A DNA stretch of 60,765 nucleotides, taken from the IMG/VR virus record IMGVR_UViG_3300033148_002164, positions 1-60,765 of that record; one strand, given 5' to 3'. This document shows, piece by piece, positions 23,617 to 32,118 of this stretch (position 1 is the first letter of the stretch; each line of letters starts with the position of its first letter). This stretch comes from a virus. The notes below the pieces were generated by a model. It ran no database searches. It saw only the letters and a program-made list of their open reading frames with translations, and was not told where the DNA came from. The position numbers and the translations under genes were made by a program.

Positions 23617-23972
23617 TCGTTCTCCAGGGGTTGTGCAAGTCGTTGGACGCGGGCTGCGATGATCTTGTTCATGGTGTCGGCGGACCGGACGGGGGAGAAG
23701 GGTAGGGTCTCCTCATCCTCGGATTCGGCCTGCCTGAGTCTCATGTGCTGCTGGTTGTGGCAGGGGCGGCAGAGCGTGATCCCGTTGTCGACGTCAAGCG
23801 CCACCTCGGGGTGCCTGTCCTTGAGGAGGATGTGGTGCGCCACGAGGTCCTCTTTGGTCTGGCAATGCTGGCAGGTGTGGCCGTCGCGTTCTCGGACCTT
23901 GTCCGACCACTGAGCCAGGGCGTAGGCGGTCGGGATCTTCACCAGCCTCAAGGGTGGGCGTTCGTCGCTCAT
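23613..23972 (-). CDS. HNH endonuclease near terminase
   Basis: The 119-aa protein has a canonical HNH core: CQHCQTKEDLVAHHILLKDRHPE, then VDNGITLCRPCHNQQH. Small HNH proteins next to terminase genes take part in DNA cleavage during packaging in several phages. Here the gene is on the opposite strand from terminase, 390 bases away. Its start overlaps the XRE gene stop (ATGA). Confidence 0.85.
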   Translation of the reverse strand: MSDERPPLRLVKIPTAYALAQWSDKVRERDGHTCQHCQTKEDLVAHHILLKDRHPEVALDVDNGITLCRPCHNQQHMRLRQAESEDEETLPFSPVRSADTMNKIIAARVQRLAQPLENE

Positions 23973-24307
23973 CGCATGCTCTCCAGTAGTTCGGCCAGCT
24001 GGGTCGCCTGCTTGTGGTGGAGTTCGTCCCACGCGCCAGCGATAGCTCGCAGCAGCCGCCCGCGTGGTGAGTCTGGCTCCTCATTGAAGAGGATCAGCTT
24101 TCCAGACCGCTCAAAGAGTTCGATCCGAAGCCTGGAAGGGTCAACAAAGTAGGCATCAGCTACCAAGACGATTTTGCTCGGAGTGATTGGCCTGTCCCTA
24201 ACTTCGATATCGCGGATATGCGGGGCTGACATCCCCAGCGCTTCGCCCATTTCACCAGCAGTCAGGCCGAGTCCTTTTCGGGCTTTTCTGAGATCAACCA
24301 GGTCCAT
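23969..24307 (-). CDS. XRE-family transcription regulator
   Basis: The 112-aa protein has an N-terminal XRE helix-turn-helix (LRKARKGLGLTAGEMGEALGMSAPHIRDIE) followed by a helical C-terminal part. It is transcribed divergently from the terminase operon and their promoters share the same -10 bases. It is a good candidate to control the switch to late (structural) transcription, by position. Confidence 0.8.
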   Translation of the reverse strand: MDLVDLRKARKGLGLTAGEMGEALGMSAPHIRDIEVRDRPITPSKIVLVADAYFVDPSRLRIELFERSGKLILFNEEPDSPRGRLLRAIAGAWDELHHKQATQLAELLESMR

Positions 24308-24346
24308 TTTTCGTCCGAGGCGGTGAGGCGTCGTTGCCTCATTCTG

Positions 24347-24375
24347 TTATAGTCTATCCCATGACCGGACCACAA
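24347..24375. promoter_or_regulatory. Overlapping divergent promoters sharing one -10 box
   Basis: TATAGT at 24348-24353 reads toward the terminase gene, whose ATG begins 7 bases later. On the other strand the overlapping TATAAC (24352-24347) has TTGTGG (24375-24370) 17 bp upstream and reads toward the XRE gene. The two directions cannot both be open at once. Confidence 0.6.
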
Positions 24376-25200
24376 ACGCCAGCGCTGACACCAGAGATGA
24401 AGTCCTGGCTCGACGGCCAACTCAAGGCGGGCGTCTCTGACTTCAGAGATCTCGCGCGAGGTCTGGCGAAGGCCAAACTCATCTCGAAGAAGTTGCCGGT
24501 CATGAGGTCCTATGTGCCACTCATCCGTCAGTACCTCATCGCGCACGAGGGACAGCGAGGCGTGACTCCAGGCTCGACAGCCAACGAAGTCCCGCCGCCC
24601 GTAAGCAACAGGGACATCAGATCGGGGCCCCGCGAGACGCCGAACATAGACCGACAGCAGCGCCGAGCAGCAGCGGACGCAGAGAAGCGCCAGAACGAGA
24701 CCAACAAGGCGGCCAGGCGCGCCCACGTCGAAGCCGTGATCATGCGGGGCGGCCTGACTCGGATGGCCGTGCTCGAGCTATGCGCCAAGTGGGGGTGCAA
24801 GCCAACCGACATCAAGGCCGACGAGCGGATCGTGCTGGACTCGATGACCGAGCAGATGTCCTCGGAGTCAGTCCTTAGCTACACCGCCCGCTGGTTCAAG
24901 GGTATGGACCTCTTGATCGCCGAGTCCGCCGATCGGGGCGACATGAAGACAGCGATGCGCGGCCAGATCGCGATGGGGGAGGCGCTGGGCATCCTCGGCG
25001 GGGCTGAGAACGCGGTGACCGTGGTGATCGGGGCCGAGCAGGACGCGGGGGTGTACGTCTCGCGCGACCCTGAGGCGCTGAGGCTGGCCCGGGTGAACCG
25101 ACGGGCTCGGCTGATTGAGTTGAGGCAGGAGAGGGCGGTGCTGGCTGAGGAGCGGGGTGGGCTCGTTCTTGAGGCTGTGCACCCGGTGATTGAAGATTGA
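24361..25200 (+). CDS. Terminase small subunit candidate, leaderless mRNA
   Basis: The 279-aa protein lies two small genes upstream of the large terminase. It has a charged helical N-terminal half and a helix-turn-helix-like middle (GGLTRMAVLELCAKWGCKPTDIKADERIV), in keeping with DNA-recognising small terminase subunits. The C-terminus is Arg/Glu-rich. The first ATG is at 24361, only 7 bases after TATAGT with no ribosome site, so the mRNA probably starts at the ATG. A TTG at 24334 lies upstream of the promoter and is rejected. Confidence 0.65.
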   Translation: MTGPQTPALTPEMKSWLDGQLKAGVSDFRDLARGLAKAKLISKKLPVMRSYVPLIRQYLIAHEGQRGVTPGSTANEVPPPVSNRDIRSGPRETPNIDRQQRRAAADAEKRQNETNKAARRAHVEAVIMRGGLTRMAVLELCAKWGCKPTDIKADERIVLDSMTEQMSSESVLSYTARWFKGMDLLIAESADRGDMKTAMRGQIAMGEALGILGGAENAVTVVIGAEQDAGVYVSRDPEALRLARVNRRARLIELRQERAVLAEERGGLVLEAVHPVIED

Positions 25201-25211
25201 AGGAGCATGAG

Positions 25212-25346
25212 ATGAGCGAGTACATGGAAAACAAAGGCGGGTCGCTCTATATATATGACGAGGGCTTCAGGCACGGAGTGGTTGAGAGCGATCTCGGACC
25301 GGGAGAATACGAACTCGTCTATGACGAGCGAGAGAAAGGCCAATGA
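25212..25346 (+). CDS. Small acidic hypothetical protein
   Basis: The 44-aa acidic product (MSEYMENKGGSLYIYDEGF...) is preceded by AAGGAG at a good distance. Its codon use is less GC-rich than its neighbours (TATATATATGAC). Its stop overlaps the ATG of the next mini-gene (ATGA). No function is recognised. Confidence 0.6.
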   Translation: MSEYMENKGGSLYIYDEGFRHGVVESDLGPGEYELVYDEREKGQ

Positions 25347-25435
25347 ATCAGAAAGTCAACCATCGGCCCAATAAGCGTCAAGCGATTGGAGGACCTTTTG
25401 CGTGGAGCTCGGCTACTTGGAAAGTGGGAGGCTAA
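25343..25435 (+). CDS. Mini-gene of 30 codons before large terminase
   Basis: ATG 25343 overlaps the previous stop (ATGA) and the frame ends at TAA 25435, just before the large terminase GTG. The basic 30-aa product ends WSSATWKVGG. Coupling supports translation, but the short length keeps confidence low. Confidence 0.4.
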   Translation: MNQKVNHRPNKRQAIGGPFAWSSATWKVGG

Positions 25436-25441
25436 GGAAGG

Positions 25442-27034
25442 GTGACCACCGAACACCTCGACCTCCTCGAAGCCCAACTCCTCGACGTAGACGCCGAACT
25501 CCGGCTGCTCGAAATCGAGGAGCGGGCCGACAACGCCGAACTCGCAATCCAGGGCGGGCGCGGAGCTCTCGCCGCGTTCGTGCGGTGGGCGTGGCCGATC
25601 GTGGAGCCGGGGGTCGTGCTCGAATGGTCGTGGTTCCTCGACCTGCTGTGCGAGGAGTGGGAACTCTTCATCAGCGGGAAGACTCAGGACCTCCTGATCA
25701 ACATGCCGCCCGGGATGATGAAGAGTTTGATCGGGTCGGTATTCGTGCCGGCGTTCGACTGGCTGCACCAACCATATCGGCGCTCCCTGTACTGCTCAGG
25801 TACGGCCAGCGTCAACAAGCGAGACAGCCGGCGCTGTAGGGATGTCATCCGGTCTGATGACTACATCGTGCTTGCAGCCGAGGCCGCGCGGCGCAGGGGT
25901 GAGGAGCCCTGGACACTCAAGAAGGACCAGTCTGAGAAACTGGATTATGCGAATACGATACAGGGCCAGCGCCTGTCTGTACCGCTGGGCGGTAGGATCG
26001 TTGGACAGCGCGGCAACATGCTGGTCGTCGATGACCCGCACGACGTGAAGGAGATCGTCCTGGGTGGACCCGACCAGGTCCGAAAGAGGCTCGCGGATCG
26101 CGTCCACATCTTCGACAAGGTGCTCCCCACCCGACTCAACGACCAGCGCAGGGACGGGCGCGCCGTGGTCATGCAGCGGCTGCACACCGACGACGTGTCG
26201 GGCCACTGCATCCGAGAGGGCGGCTGGCGTGTGGTGGTGTTCGCCATGCGCTTCAACCCGGACAACCCTCACAACCACCCGAAGGACCCGAGGACCGAGC
26301 GCGGCGAGCTGCTGGACCCGGTGCGGTTCCCCGAGGAGGTGCTGCGGAAGCTGGAGAAGCGCCTTGGCCCGTCACAGGCTGCCGCCCAACTCCAGCAGGA
26401 GCCCCGCATAGTCGAGGGTCTGAGGTTCAAGCGCGAGTGGTTCCGAGTCTACAAAGGCCTCCCGACCGCGATCGCCATGGCTTGCCAGATGCTGGTGCTC
26501 TCGGTGGACTGTGCCGCGTCGAAGAATAAGGAGGCGGACTGGACTGTGATGGTGCTCTGGGGGTTCATGCGTGGGCGGCGGTATCTGCTTGACCAGATCC
26601 GAGTAAAGAGCAACTACCCCGAGCAGAAGCGGGCTTTGCTTCTGATGTGGAACAAGTGGCGCAACGCTGGGGTCCGCAAGCTGCTGATCGAGAACAAGAG
26701 CAACGGGCTCCCGCTGATTGACGAGGCCTTGGTCGCAGGGATGCCCGCGATCGCCTTCAATCCGGGCTCCATCGGCTCCAAGGTGGACCGCGCCAGCTAC
26801 ACCGAAGGATGTGCTGAGGCCGGGCTAATCTACATCCCCGACGAGAAAGACGAGGCGTGGGTAGCTGATTGGGTGGATGAGCATTTGGCTTTTGGGCCTG
26901 GCTGCACGCACGACGACATGGTGGACGCGACCTCGCAGGTGATGTGCCACTGGGGGAAGGACTCGGGCACGGGGGATCAGGGGCTGGTTGGGGCGGACTT
27001 GGTCAAGCAGCAGTTTGCGTTTTTGCTTGGCTGA
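25442..27034 (+). CDS. terL: Terminase large subunit
   Basis: The 530-aa motor protein has Walker A as PPGMMKS (residues 89-95), Walker B VVDDPHD (195-201) and a C-terminal RNase-H-like nuclease with VLSVDCAASKNKEADWT, LIENKSNG and HDDMVDATSQV. It translocates DNA into the procapsid and cuts it. A start at GTG 25442 follows AAGGAAGG. The lack of recognisable cos sites together with the permuted ends would fit headful packaging, which is an inference. Confidence 0.95.
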   Translation: MTTEHLDLLEAQLLDVDAELRLLEIEERADNAELAIQGGRGALAAFVRWAWPIVEPGVVLEWSWFLDLLCEEWELFISGKTQDLLINMPPGMMKSLIGSVFVPAFDWLHQPYRRSLYCSGTASVNKRDSRRCRDVIRSDDYIVLAAEAARRRGEEPWTLKKDQSEKLDYANTIQGQRLSVPLGGRIVGQRGNMLVVDDPHDVKEIVLGGPDQVRKRLADRVHIFDKVLPTRLNDQRRDGRAVVMQRLHTDDVSGHCIREGGWRVVVFAMRFNPDNPHNHPKDPRTERGELLDPVRFPEEVLRKLEKRLGPSQAAAQLQQEPRIVEGLRFKREWFRVYKGLPTAIAMACQMLVLSVDCAASKNKEADWTVMVLWGFMRGRRYLLDQIRVKSNYPEQKRALLLMWNKWRNAGVRKLLIENKSNGLPLIDEALVAGMPAIAFNPGSIGSKVDRASYTEGCAEAGLIYIPDEKDEAWVADWVDEHLAFGPGCTHDDMVDATSQVMCHWGKDSGTGDQGLVGADLVKQQFAFLLG

Positions 27035-27055
27035 CCTGTTTCTCTGTGTTACGGT
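27027..27055 (+). promoter_or_regulatory. Promoter inside end of terminase gene
   Basis: TTGGCT (27027-27032) and TACGGT (27050-27055) are 17 bp apart, overlapping the terL stop. It would drive the accessory genes from 27080. CGGAGAGCGAG precedes that ATG. Confidence 0.5.
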
Positions 27056-27079
27056 ATTGGAGTAACAACGGAGAGCGAG

Positions 27080-27394
27080 ATGGGAGACAAGCACGAGGAC
27101 GAAGCCAAGGCTTTCAGAGATTATGTCGAGAAGGCGATGGGCGAGTTCGTCGGTGAACGACTGGATGACCCGACTCTGGCCAAGCGCGTGGCCAAGAAGC
27201 TTGGGGAGATTGTCGAGTCAATCGACATGCCGCCAAGCATCACGCTGGCCATGCTCGTCGACGTGTTCGAGATGGAATCTTCGACCATTCCGGAGTTCGG
27301 CGCAGCCTACCTCGCCAAGAGGGCGGTCGATGCGCTGGATTTGGCACTGGTGCAGCACATGGCGCTTGACCTTAAGGAGGCCGACAATGACTGA
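27080..27394 (+). CDS. Hypothetical acidic protein
   Basis: The 104-aa helical, acidic protein (EDEAKAFRDYVEKAMGEFVG, RVAKKLGEIVESIDMP) has no recognised family. It has its own predicted promoter and begins the accessory gene string between terminase and portal. Confidence 0.7.
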   Translation: MGDKHEDEAKAFRDYVEKAMGEFVGERLDDPTLAKRVAKKLGEIVESIDMPPSITLAMLVDVFEMESSTIPEFGAAYLAKRAVDALDLALVQHMALDLKEADND

Positions 27395-27788
27395 CATCAA
27401 ACGAACCGAGCGCGGCTGGGCGGGGCACTACATTCTCGCCAACCGCTGCCTCTTCCGGCGCAACACCCTGCTCCAGTACGCCGGACTCAGCGTGGTGGTG
27501 TCTACGGTTGGGCTTCAGGTGCGGCGAGAGAGTTTGATCGATCCTGGGGTTGAGGCCTCGCCGGAGGAGCATTTCGAGACGGTCGGCTCAGGGCGTTACT
27601 TCGAGACTCAGGCTTTCCACGCCATGGAGGGCGACCGCTGGCTTGATGCCGACGTGTGTCAGCCGATCAGTCTGAACTCGCCGCACACCATCTCTGAGAT
27701 CGACGCTGACGACAGAGCCAACAACATGCACGAGGCTGTTGTGGCTGAGCTCAGTGAGCGCCTTCTGGCTGGCGAGGTGTTGACATGA
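27387..27788 (+). CDS. Conserved-type phage hypothetical protein
   Basis: The 133-aa product (MTDIKRTERGWAGHYILANRCLFRRNTLL...) has the look of a phage protein family with an N-terminal RGWAGHY segment and beta-rich core. It overlaps the upstream gene by 8 bases and the downstream gene by ATGA. No function is recognised. Confidence 0.68.
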   Translation: MTDIKRTERGWAGHYILANRCLFRRNTLLQYAGLSVVVSTVGLQVRRESLIDPGVEASPEEHFETVGSGRYFETQAFHAMEGDRWLDADVCQPISLNSPHTISEIDADDRANNMHEAVVAELSERLLAGEVLT

Positions 27789-28357
27789 CCAAACCAACCC
27801 TACTCGTCACCGGCTTCAACCGCTGCGGCTCCTCCCTGATGATGAAGATGCTCGACAAAGGCGGGGCCGAAGTCATCGCCGAGAACACCGACACCTACGA
27901 GGTCTCGTGGCTCGCCGACCTGACCACGCCTCAAACCAAGGTGGTCCTGAGCCAGGCGCCCGGCCGTGCGATCAAGATCCTCGACCCGCACCTGAACTTC
28001 AAGCACCTGCCCGAGGGCGACTACATCGCGATCGTGGTGGAGCGCGACCACGGAGAGCAGGCCAAGAGCATCGTGCGGGTCATGCGGCTGGTTGGGGTGT
28101 TGGATGGCTCGGTAGACGAGGAGGAGGAGCGCCGGGTGCTGCGCAAGGTGAAGTCGGGGCTGAAGCAGGACCAGCCGAGGATGCTGGAGGAGGTCCGACG
28201 GGTGACTGGGGGGCGGTTCATTCGAGTCCGGTTTGAGAGTCTGCTTTCTGGCGAGTACCAGCCATTCTTCACCATGGGATTCGTCAGCAGCGTTTGTGCT
28301 GGCCTTGATCCAGAAGCCATGATGGACTGCATTCAGAAGCGCGGAGGTGACTCATGA
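27785..28357 (+). CDS. Sulfotransferase-like P-loop protein
   Basis: The 190-aa protein starts TLLVTGFNRCGSSLMMKML. The GFNRCGSS loop (residues 10-17) matches the 5'-phosphosulfate-binding loop of sulfotransferases. Later helices and VVERDHGEQAKSIVRVMR would correspond to the 3'-phosphate region. Its length is short for a full cytosolic sulfotransferase. It might modify a host or virion surface, or be a related NTP-binding enzyme. It lies in an accessory string between terminase and portal. Confidence 0.62.
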   Translation: MTKPTLLVTGFNRCGSSLMMKMLDKGGAEVIAENTDTYEVSWLADLTTPQTKVVLSQAPGRAIKILDPHLNFKHLPEGDYIAIVVERDHGEQAKSIVRVMRLVGVLDGSVDEEEERRVLRKVKSGLKQDQPRMLEEVRRVTGGRFIRVRFESLLSGEYQPFFTMGFVSSVCAGLDPEAMMDCIQKRGGDS

Positions 28358-28587
28358 AGCGCTTCATCCTGTTCACCACCGAGGACTACTACCCAGCGGG
28401 CGGCGTCAAAGACATCGCTGGGTCGTTTGACTCATTCGAAGAACTCGACCTCGCGCTGGTGTCGTCCAGTGACCGCTACGCCGACGAGGCGCAGTGTCTC
28501 GACACCCAAGACGACCGGAAGCGCATCAGGCGGAGGGTGGAGTACAGCAGCAAGTGGGAAGCGTGGCGCGACTGGGAGGAGGCATGA
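28354..28587 (+). CDS. Small hypothetical protein
   Basis: The 77-aa product has an aromatic start (MKRFILFTTEDYYPAGG) and acidic helices, and is coupled on both sides by ATGA. No family is recognised. Confidence 0.62.
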   Translation: MKRFILFTTEDYYPAGGVKDIAGSFDSFEELDLALVSSSDRYADEAQCLDTQDDRKRIRRRVEYSSKWEAWRDWEEA

Positions 28588-28859
28588 GCGCCGGGATCAC
28601 CAAGTGCGGGAAGCGCGCCTACCCCGGCCAGGCTGAGGCGAAGCGCGAGGCCAAGCAGATCCGCTACCGGTCGGGGATGCCGTTCCGCGCCTACCCGTGC
28701 CCCGACTGCAAGGACTGGCACATCTCGAAGACGCCGCCCCGCAACGGGAAGATCGGCGGGAACAAGAAGCGGAAGCGTGGGCGCCGGCCTGTTCGGGGTC
28801 AGACGTTCGAGGAACTGGCGAAGAAGATGCGCGAGGAGCGCGTGGGAGGTGAGGTATGA
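28584..28859 (+). CDS. Small basic zinc-ribbon protein
   Basis: The 91-aa protein starts at 28584 (ATGA overlap, GGAGGC). It contains TKCGKRAYPGQAEAKREAKQIRYR and AYPCPDCKDWHISK, a CxxC with His that occurs in a common phage family, and a very basic middle (KKRKRGRRP). Nucleic-acid binding is likely. Confidence 0.68.
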   Translation: MSAGITKCGKRAYPGQAEAKREAKQIRYRSGMPFRAYPCPDCKDWHISKTPPRNGKIGGNKKRKRGRRPVRGQTFEELAKKMREERVGGEV

Positions 28860-29452
28860 GTGAGTGGACCAAAGAACGCGAGGACGAGATCCGCGCGCGG
28901 TGTGAGGCGGCGACTGATGGGCCGTGGATCCGCTACAGCCATAGGACCGGCATCGTGCTTGGTTGCGGCGGAGCGAGCGCCATCTGTAATGCCAGAAACT
29001 CAACTCAAGATGCATCATTCATCGCTAATTCTCGCCAAGATCTACCCGACTCCCTGGCCGAACTCGACCGCCGCGCCGAAGCGCTCACCACCGAGCATAA
29101 CCTCGGCTACCGCAAGGGCTACTCCAACGGCCACTACGACGCCACGGAGGGCGAGGAGTTCAGCGACAGCCCCGGCGATTCGGCCGAGATCGAGCGGACC
29201 ACGGAGGCGGCGTATCTGGAGGAGATCGCGGCGCTGCGGACTCAGGTGCAGCGGGCTCTGAGGGTCGTCAATCGCTATCGCGGTGTCATCAGCGGCCGAC
29301 AGTCAGCCCACCCTGACGAGGTGGTGGCTGAGTTCTGCGCGGAGACCGAGAAGGACTACGCCGATGTGTTCAAGGCTGCGGACGAGGAGCGGACTCGGTG
29401 GCGCCGTCGCGGGATACCCTATCTGATGCCTGGGCGGAAGACTGATGCGTAA
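28856..29452 (+). CDS. Ead/Ea22-like protein
   Basis: The 198-aa protein has the family's opening: a helix, then ATDGPWIRYS, a beta segment and DASFIANSRQDLPDSLAELDRR. A long coiled helix follows (EEIAALRTQVQRALRVVNRYR). Ead/Ea22-like proteins are common phage accessory proteins of unclear function. Confidence 0.72.
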   Translation: MSEWTKEREDEIRARCEAATDGPWIRYSHRTGIVLGCGGASAICNARNSTQDASFIANSRQDLPDSLAELDRRAEALTTEHNLGYRKGYSNGHYDATEGEEFSDSPGDSAEIERTTEAAYLEEIAALRTQVQRALRVVNRYRGVISGRQSAHPDEVVAEFCAETEKDYADVFKAADEERTRWRRRGIPYLMPGRKTDA

Positions 29453-29879
29453 GGTCTTTCAGACGATCATCGACCGCGAGCGAGGCGACTGCGAACGGGC
29501 CTGCGTTGCGACCATCTTGGGGCTCCCCATCGAGGACGTGCCCAACTTCGCTGACCCAGAGATGCGGACCCACCTGCACTTGTGGATGCGCGAATGGCTC
29601 CACACGCAGGGCTATGGCATCATCGAGACCAAGCGGGATCTGGGGCCGGTCGATTACACCTGCACCGGGCTGTACCGGCTTGCGGCCATCGCCACCGTGC
29701 CGTCGCAGGTGTTCAAGGACGGCAAGCACGCCATCGTCGTAGGCTGGCGCGTCCACCCCGAATACGAGGGCGCGTTGGAATGCTACGTTGTCCACGACCC
29801 CAACCACAGCAACGCGCCCTATGGGGACGTCACGGAGTTGGTGGAGCGGCTGCGCTGGATTGTTCCCCACATGCTGTAG
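29445..29879 (+). CDS. C39-like cysteine peptidase fold protein
   Basis: The 144-aa product has GDCERACVATILGL near the start with candidate nucleophile Cys16, KHAIVVG with His95, and VVHDPNHS with Asp118 and Asn120. This is the Cys-His-Asp order of C39/papain-like peptidases. Similar small phage proteins exist. The substrate is unknown, perhaps a host protein or a virion precursor. Confidence 0.68.
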   Translation: MRKVFQTIIDRERGDCERACVATILGLPIEDVPNFADPEMRTHLHLWMREWLHTQGYGIIETKRDLGPVDYTCTGLYRLAAIATVPSQVFKDGKHAIVVGWRVHPEYEGALECYVVHDPNHSNAPYGDVTELVERLRWIVPHML

Positions 29880-29893
29880 AGCGAGTCATCCAT

Positions 29894-29954
29894 ACTCGTT
29901 GACTTCCAGCAACGAGTCTCGCCCCGCAAGACCCCTCACCTCGGTGGGGGTCTT
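29894..29954 (+). terminator. Two hairpins ending the accessory operon
   Basis: ACTCGTTG/CAACGAGT (29894-29917) and AAGACCCC/GGGGTCTT with inner CACC/GGTG (29928-29954) are followed by TCTTCTG. They lie between the C39-like gene and portal. TATTCT at 29984-29989 is a likely -10 for the portal transcript. Confidence 0.6.
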
Positions 29955-30008
29955 CTGCATTCGCCTTTCCAGCCGCGCGGCGCTATTCTATGCATCAGGA
30001 GGTAGCCC

Positions 30009-31568
30009 ATGGGTCTACGCGAAGATCTTCAGGACTTGCAGGACCGGGCCGCCAGTGGCTTTACGGGGCCAACATTTGAGCCGCTGCAACTCCCGGCGCC
30101 AGTTGAGAGGGTGGACACCGCGCAAGTAGAGGTGCTGCCGGCGCCGGAGCCATACCGGTCGGACTCGATCGCGAACTTCCAGACTGCGCTCGGGACTACG
30201 AGGGACAAGGGGCAGGCCGCGCGGCCGAGCCGGAACCTGCTGCCGCTCAGCTTCGCCGAACTCTACATCCTCTACCGGCACAATGGGTACGCCAAGCGCT
30301 TCGTCGACGTGGTGCCCGACAACGCCACCAAGAAGAACTGGCGGCTCCTGCTCCAGCAAGAGAAGGACGCCGACCCCGGCGAGAAGGTCAAGGTCCAAGC
30401 CGAGTTCCAGCAGGAGATCCTGAACGAGAACAAGCGGCTCTCTCTGGTGAGCAAGACGGCGGACGCAAACCGCTGGGGCCGGCTATTCGGCGGCGCTCTG
30501 ATGCTGATGATCACCGAGGACGATATCCCCGGTGACTTCGACGGGAACGCTCAGCAGTGGCTTGCACAGCCGCTGGACCTCGACAAGGTGAAGCGCCTGC
30601 AGAACCTCGTGGTGCTCGACGCGGTGGAGTTCACCGCCCAGTCCTACAACGACGACCTCACCTCCCCACGCTTTGGCCGGGTCGAGACATGGAGCATCAA
30701 CGCCAGCACGGGCGGGCACTCGGTGGTCGGGACCATCCACGCGACCCGCGCGCTGTACTGGCCAGGCGCCAAACTCCCGCCTAGCCGGTCGGTGGCGAAG
30801 GGCGGCATTGACGACAGCGTGCTGCAGGCTGCTTGGGACCAGCTGCGCAACAAGACCTCGGTTGACCAAGGTGGCGCCGTTCAGGCTCAGCAACTCACGC
30901 GGGACATCCTGACGATCAAGGACGTCAGCACGATGACCCTGAGCGATCAGGCAGCGACCTTCGCCATGCGGATGAAGGCGCTCGCGATGGGGCTCAGCGC
31001 CAACAACATGGCGATCATGAACGAGGGCGAGGACTTCAAGAGCCACGTCGCCAACGTCACGGGCTTCGACAAGCTGGACAACGCCGCCCGTAGCGCACTC
31101 GCTGCTGCAACCGGCATGTCTCAGGTGCGCCTGTTCGGGGAGACCCCCGGAGGCCTCAACAGCGACGGGGAGAGCAGCCAGCGCCACGACGCGAACATGG
31201 TGGCCGGCGTGCAGGAGACTATCTATCGGCCGAACCTTGAGCCGCTGTACACGGTGATGCTCGCCGCGAGCGAGGGGCCGTTTGCTGGCCTCGAGGCCGA
31301 CTGGAACCTTGAGTTTGTGCCCCTCGGCGAGCTCACGAAGAAGGAAGAGGCCGAGATCGGGGAGATCAACTCGCGCACTGACAAGAACTACACCGACGCC
31401 GGCGTGCTGCCTGCTGACCACGTAGCCGCCTCCCGATTCGGGCCTGGCGGGGATCAGGGCATTCTCCCGATCGACGCTGAGGCCGAGGATGCAGCCGACC
31501 TTGAGCGCACGCGGTTGGCGATGGAGGAGGAGAAGAAGCGGATCGCTGAGGAGCAGGCCGCAGAGTAG
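30009..31568 (+). CDS. Portal protein, DUF1073 family
   Basis: The 519-aa protein matches the DUF1073 portal type: SFAELYILYRHNGYAKRFVDVVPDNATKKNWR, ANRWGRLFGGALMLM, a central GRVETWSIN beta region, KALAMGLSANNMAIMNEGEDF and SQVRLFGETPGGLNSDGESSQRHDANMV. Twelve copies would form the DNA gate at the capsid vertex. The C-terminus is an acidic helix. The start follows AGGAGGT. Confidence 0.93.
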   Translation: MGLREDLQDLQDRAASGFTGPTFEPLQLPAPVERVDTAQVEVLPAPEPYRSDSIANFQTALGTTRDKGQAARPSRNLLPLSFAELYILYRHNGYAKRFVDVVPDNATKKNWRLLLQQEKDADPGEKVKVQAEFQQEILNENKRLSLVSKTADANRWGRLFGGALMLMITEDDIPGDFDGNAQQWLAQPLDLDKVKRLQNLVVLDAVEFTAQSYNDDLTSPRFGRVETWSINASTGGHSVVGTIHATRALYWPGAKLPPSRSVAKGGIDDSVLQAAWDQLRNKTSVDQGGAVQAQQLTRDILTIKDVSTMTLSDQAATFAMRMKALAMGLSANNMAIMNEGEDFKSHVANVTGFDKLDNAARSALAAATGMSQVRLFGETPGGLNSDGESSQRHDANMVAGVQETIYRPNLEPLYTVMLAASEGPFAGLEADWNLEFVPLGELTKKEEAEIGEINSRTDKNYTDAGVLPADHVAASRFGPGGDQGILPIDAEAEDAADLERTRLAMEEEKKRIAEEQAAE

Positions 31569-31572
31569 AAAA

Positions 31573-31597
31573 CCCGCCACCGATTGCTCGGGGCGGG
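31573..31597. terminator. Hairpin between convergent portal and minus island
   Basis: CCCGCC pairs with GGCGGG over a 13-base loop just after the portal stop and before the end of the convergent gene. It may end transcripts from both sides. Confidence 0.4.
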
Positions 31598-31617
31598 CGC
31601 CTTGTCGGGGGCTTGGC

Positions 31618-31860
31618 TTAGTCTACCACGGGAGCAGTCAAGTCGAGCCACTCTCCAGCCACCGGCTCGCGGTAGACGCGCTCTCCATTCACCACCCTCA
31701 CCTCAGTCATGCCGAGAGATACGGCTGTCGCGTTGACAGCGGCGATAAGGTCGGGAGTCCACTCCAAGGGTGGAGCACTGCGTGAGACTGGACCATCGTG
31801 AAAGAGTAGCGCCTTCATGTCCTTGTCCGAGAGGAGGATCGATATTCTCACGTTCATCAT
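31618..31860 (-). CDS. Small hypothetical protein in minus-strand island
   Basis: The 80-aa product (MMNVRISILLSDKDMKALLFHDG...) has an alpha/beta look and an acidic end. Its ATG overlaps the stop of the preceding mini-gene (ATGA). No family is recognised. Confidence 0.6.
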   Translation of the reverse strand: MMNVRISILLSDKDMKALLFHDGPVSRSAPPLEWTPDLIAAVNATAVSLGMTEVRVVNGERVYREPVAGEWLDLTAPVVD

Positions 31861-31943
31861 CCTTCACCTCGTAGCGTCCACGGCGTGAAGTCGGTCCGCC
31901 CTTCACGCGGGTCAGGACCAAGCCCCAGCGCGTGCTGCTCCAT
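31857..31943 (-). CDS. Mini-gene of 28 codons
   Basis: ATG 31943 follows GGGAGGCG and the frame ends in TGA that overlaps the next ATG (ATGA). The product ends DFTPWTLRGEG. Coupling and ribosome site support it; the size limits confidence. Confidence 0.45.
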   Translation of the reverse strand: MEQHALGLGPDPREGRTDFTPWTLRGEG

Positions 31944-31965
31944 CGCCTCCCAGAACTTCCGCTTC

Positions 31966-32097
31966 TCAGCGTCGCCGGCTGGGTCGCCCGCACAGGGCGT
32001 CCAGCATGTCGAGGGTGCTCAGGGTCTTCTCGTTGGTTCGGATGATTCCCTCGATACCGAGGCGGGTGAAGTTCTTGGCCAATTGCGTTGCGTTCAT
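31966..32097 (-). CDS. Small hypothetical protein, first of island
   Basis: The 43-aa helical product (MNATQLAKNFTRLGIEGII...) follows GGAGAACGAC-ATG and a consensus-like promoter. No family is recognised. Confidence 0.6.
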   Translation of the reverse strand: MNATQLAKNFTRLGIEGIIRTNEKTLSTLDMLDALCGRPSRRR

Positions 32098-32118
32098 GTC
32101 GTTCTCCGTTCTGCTTCT

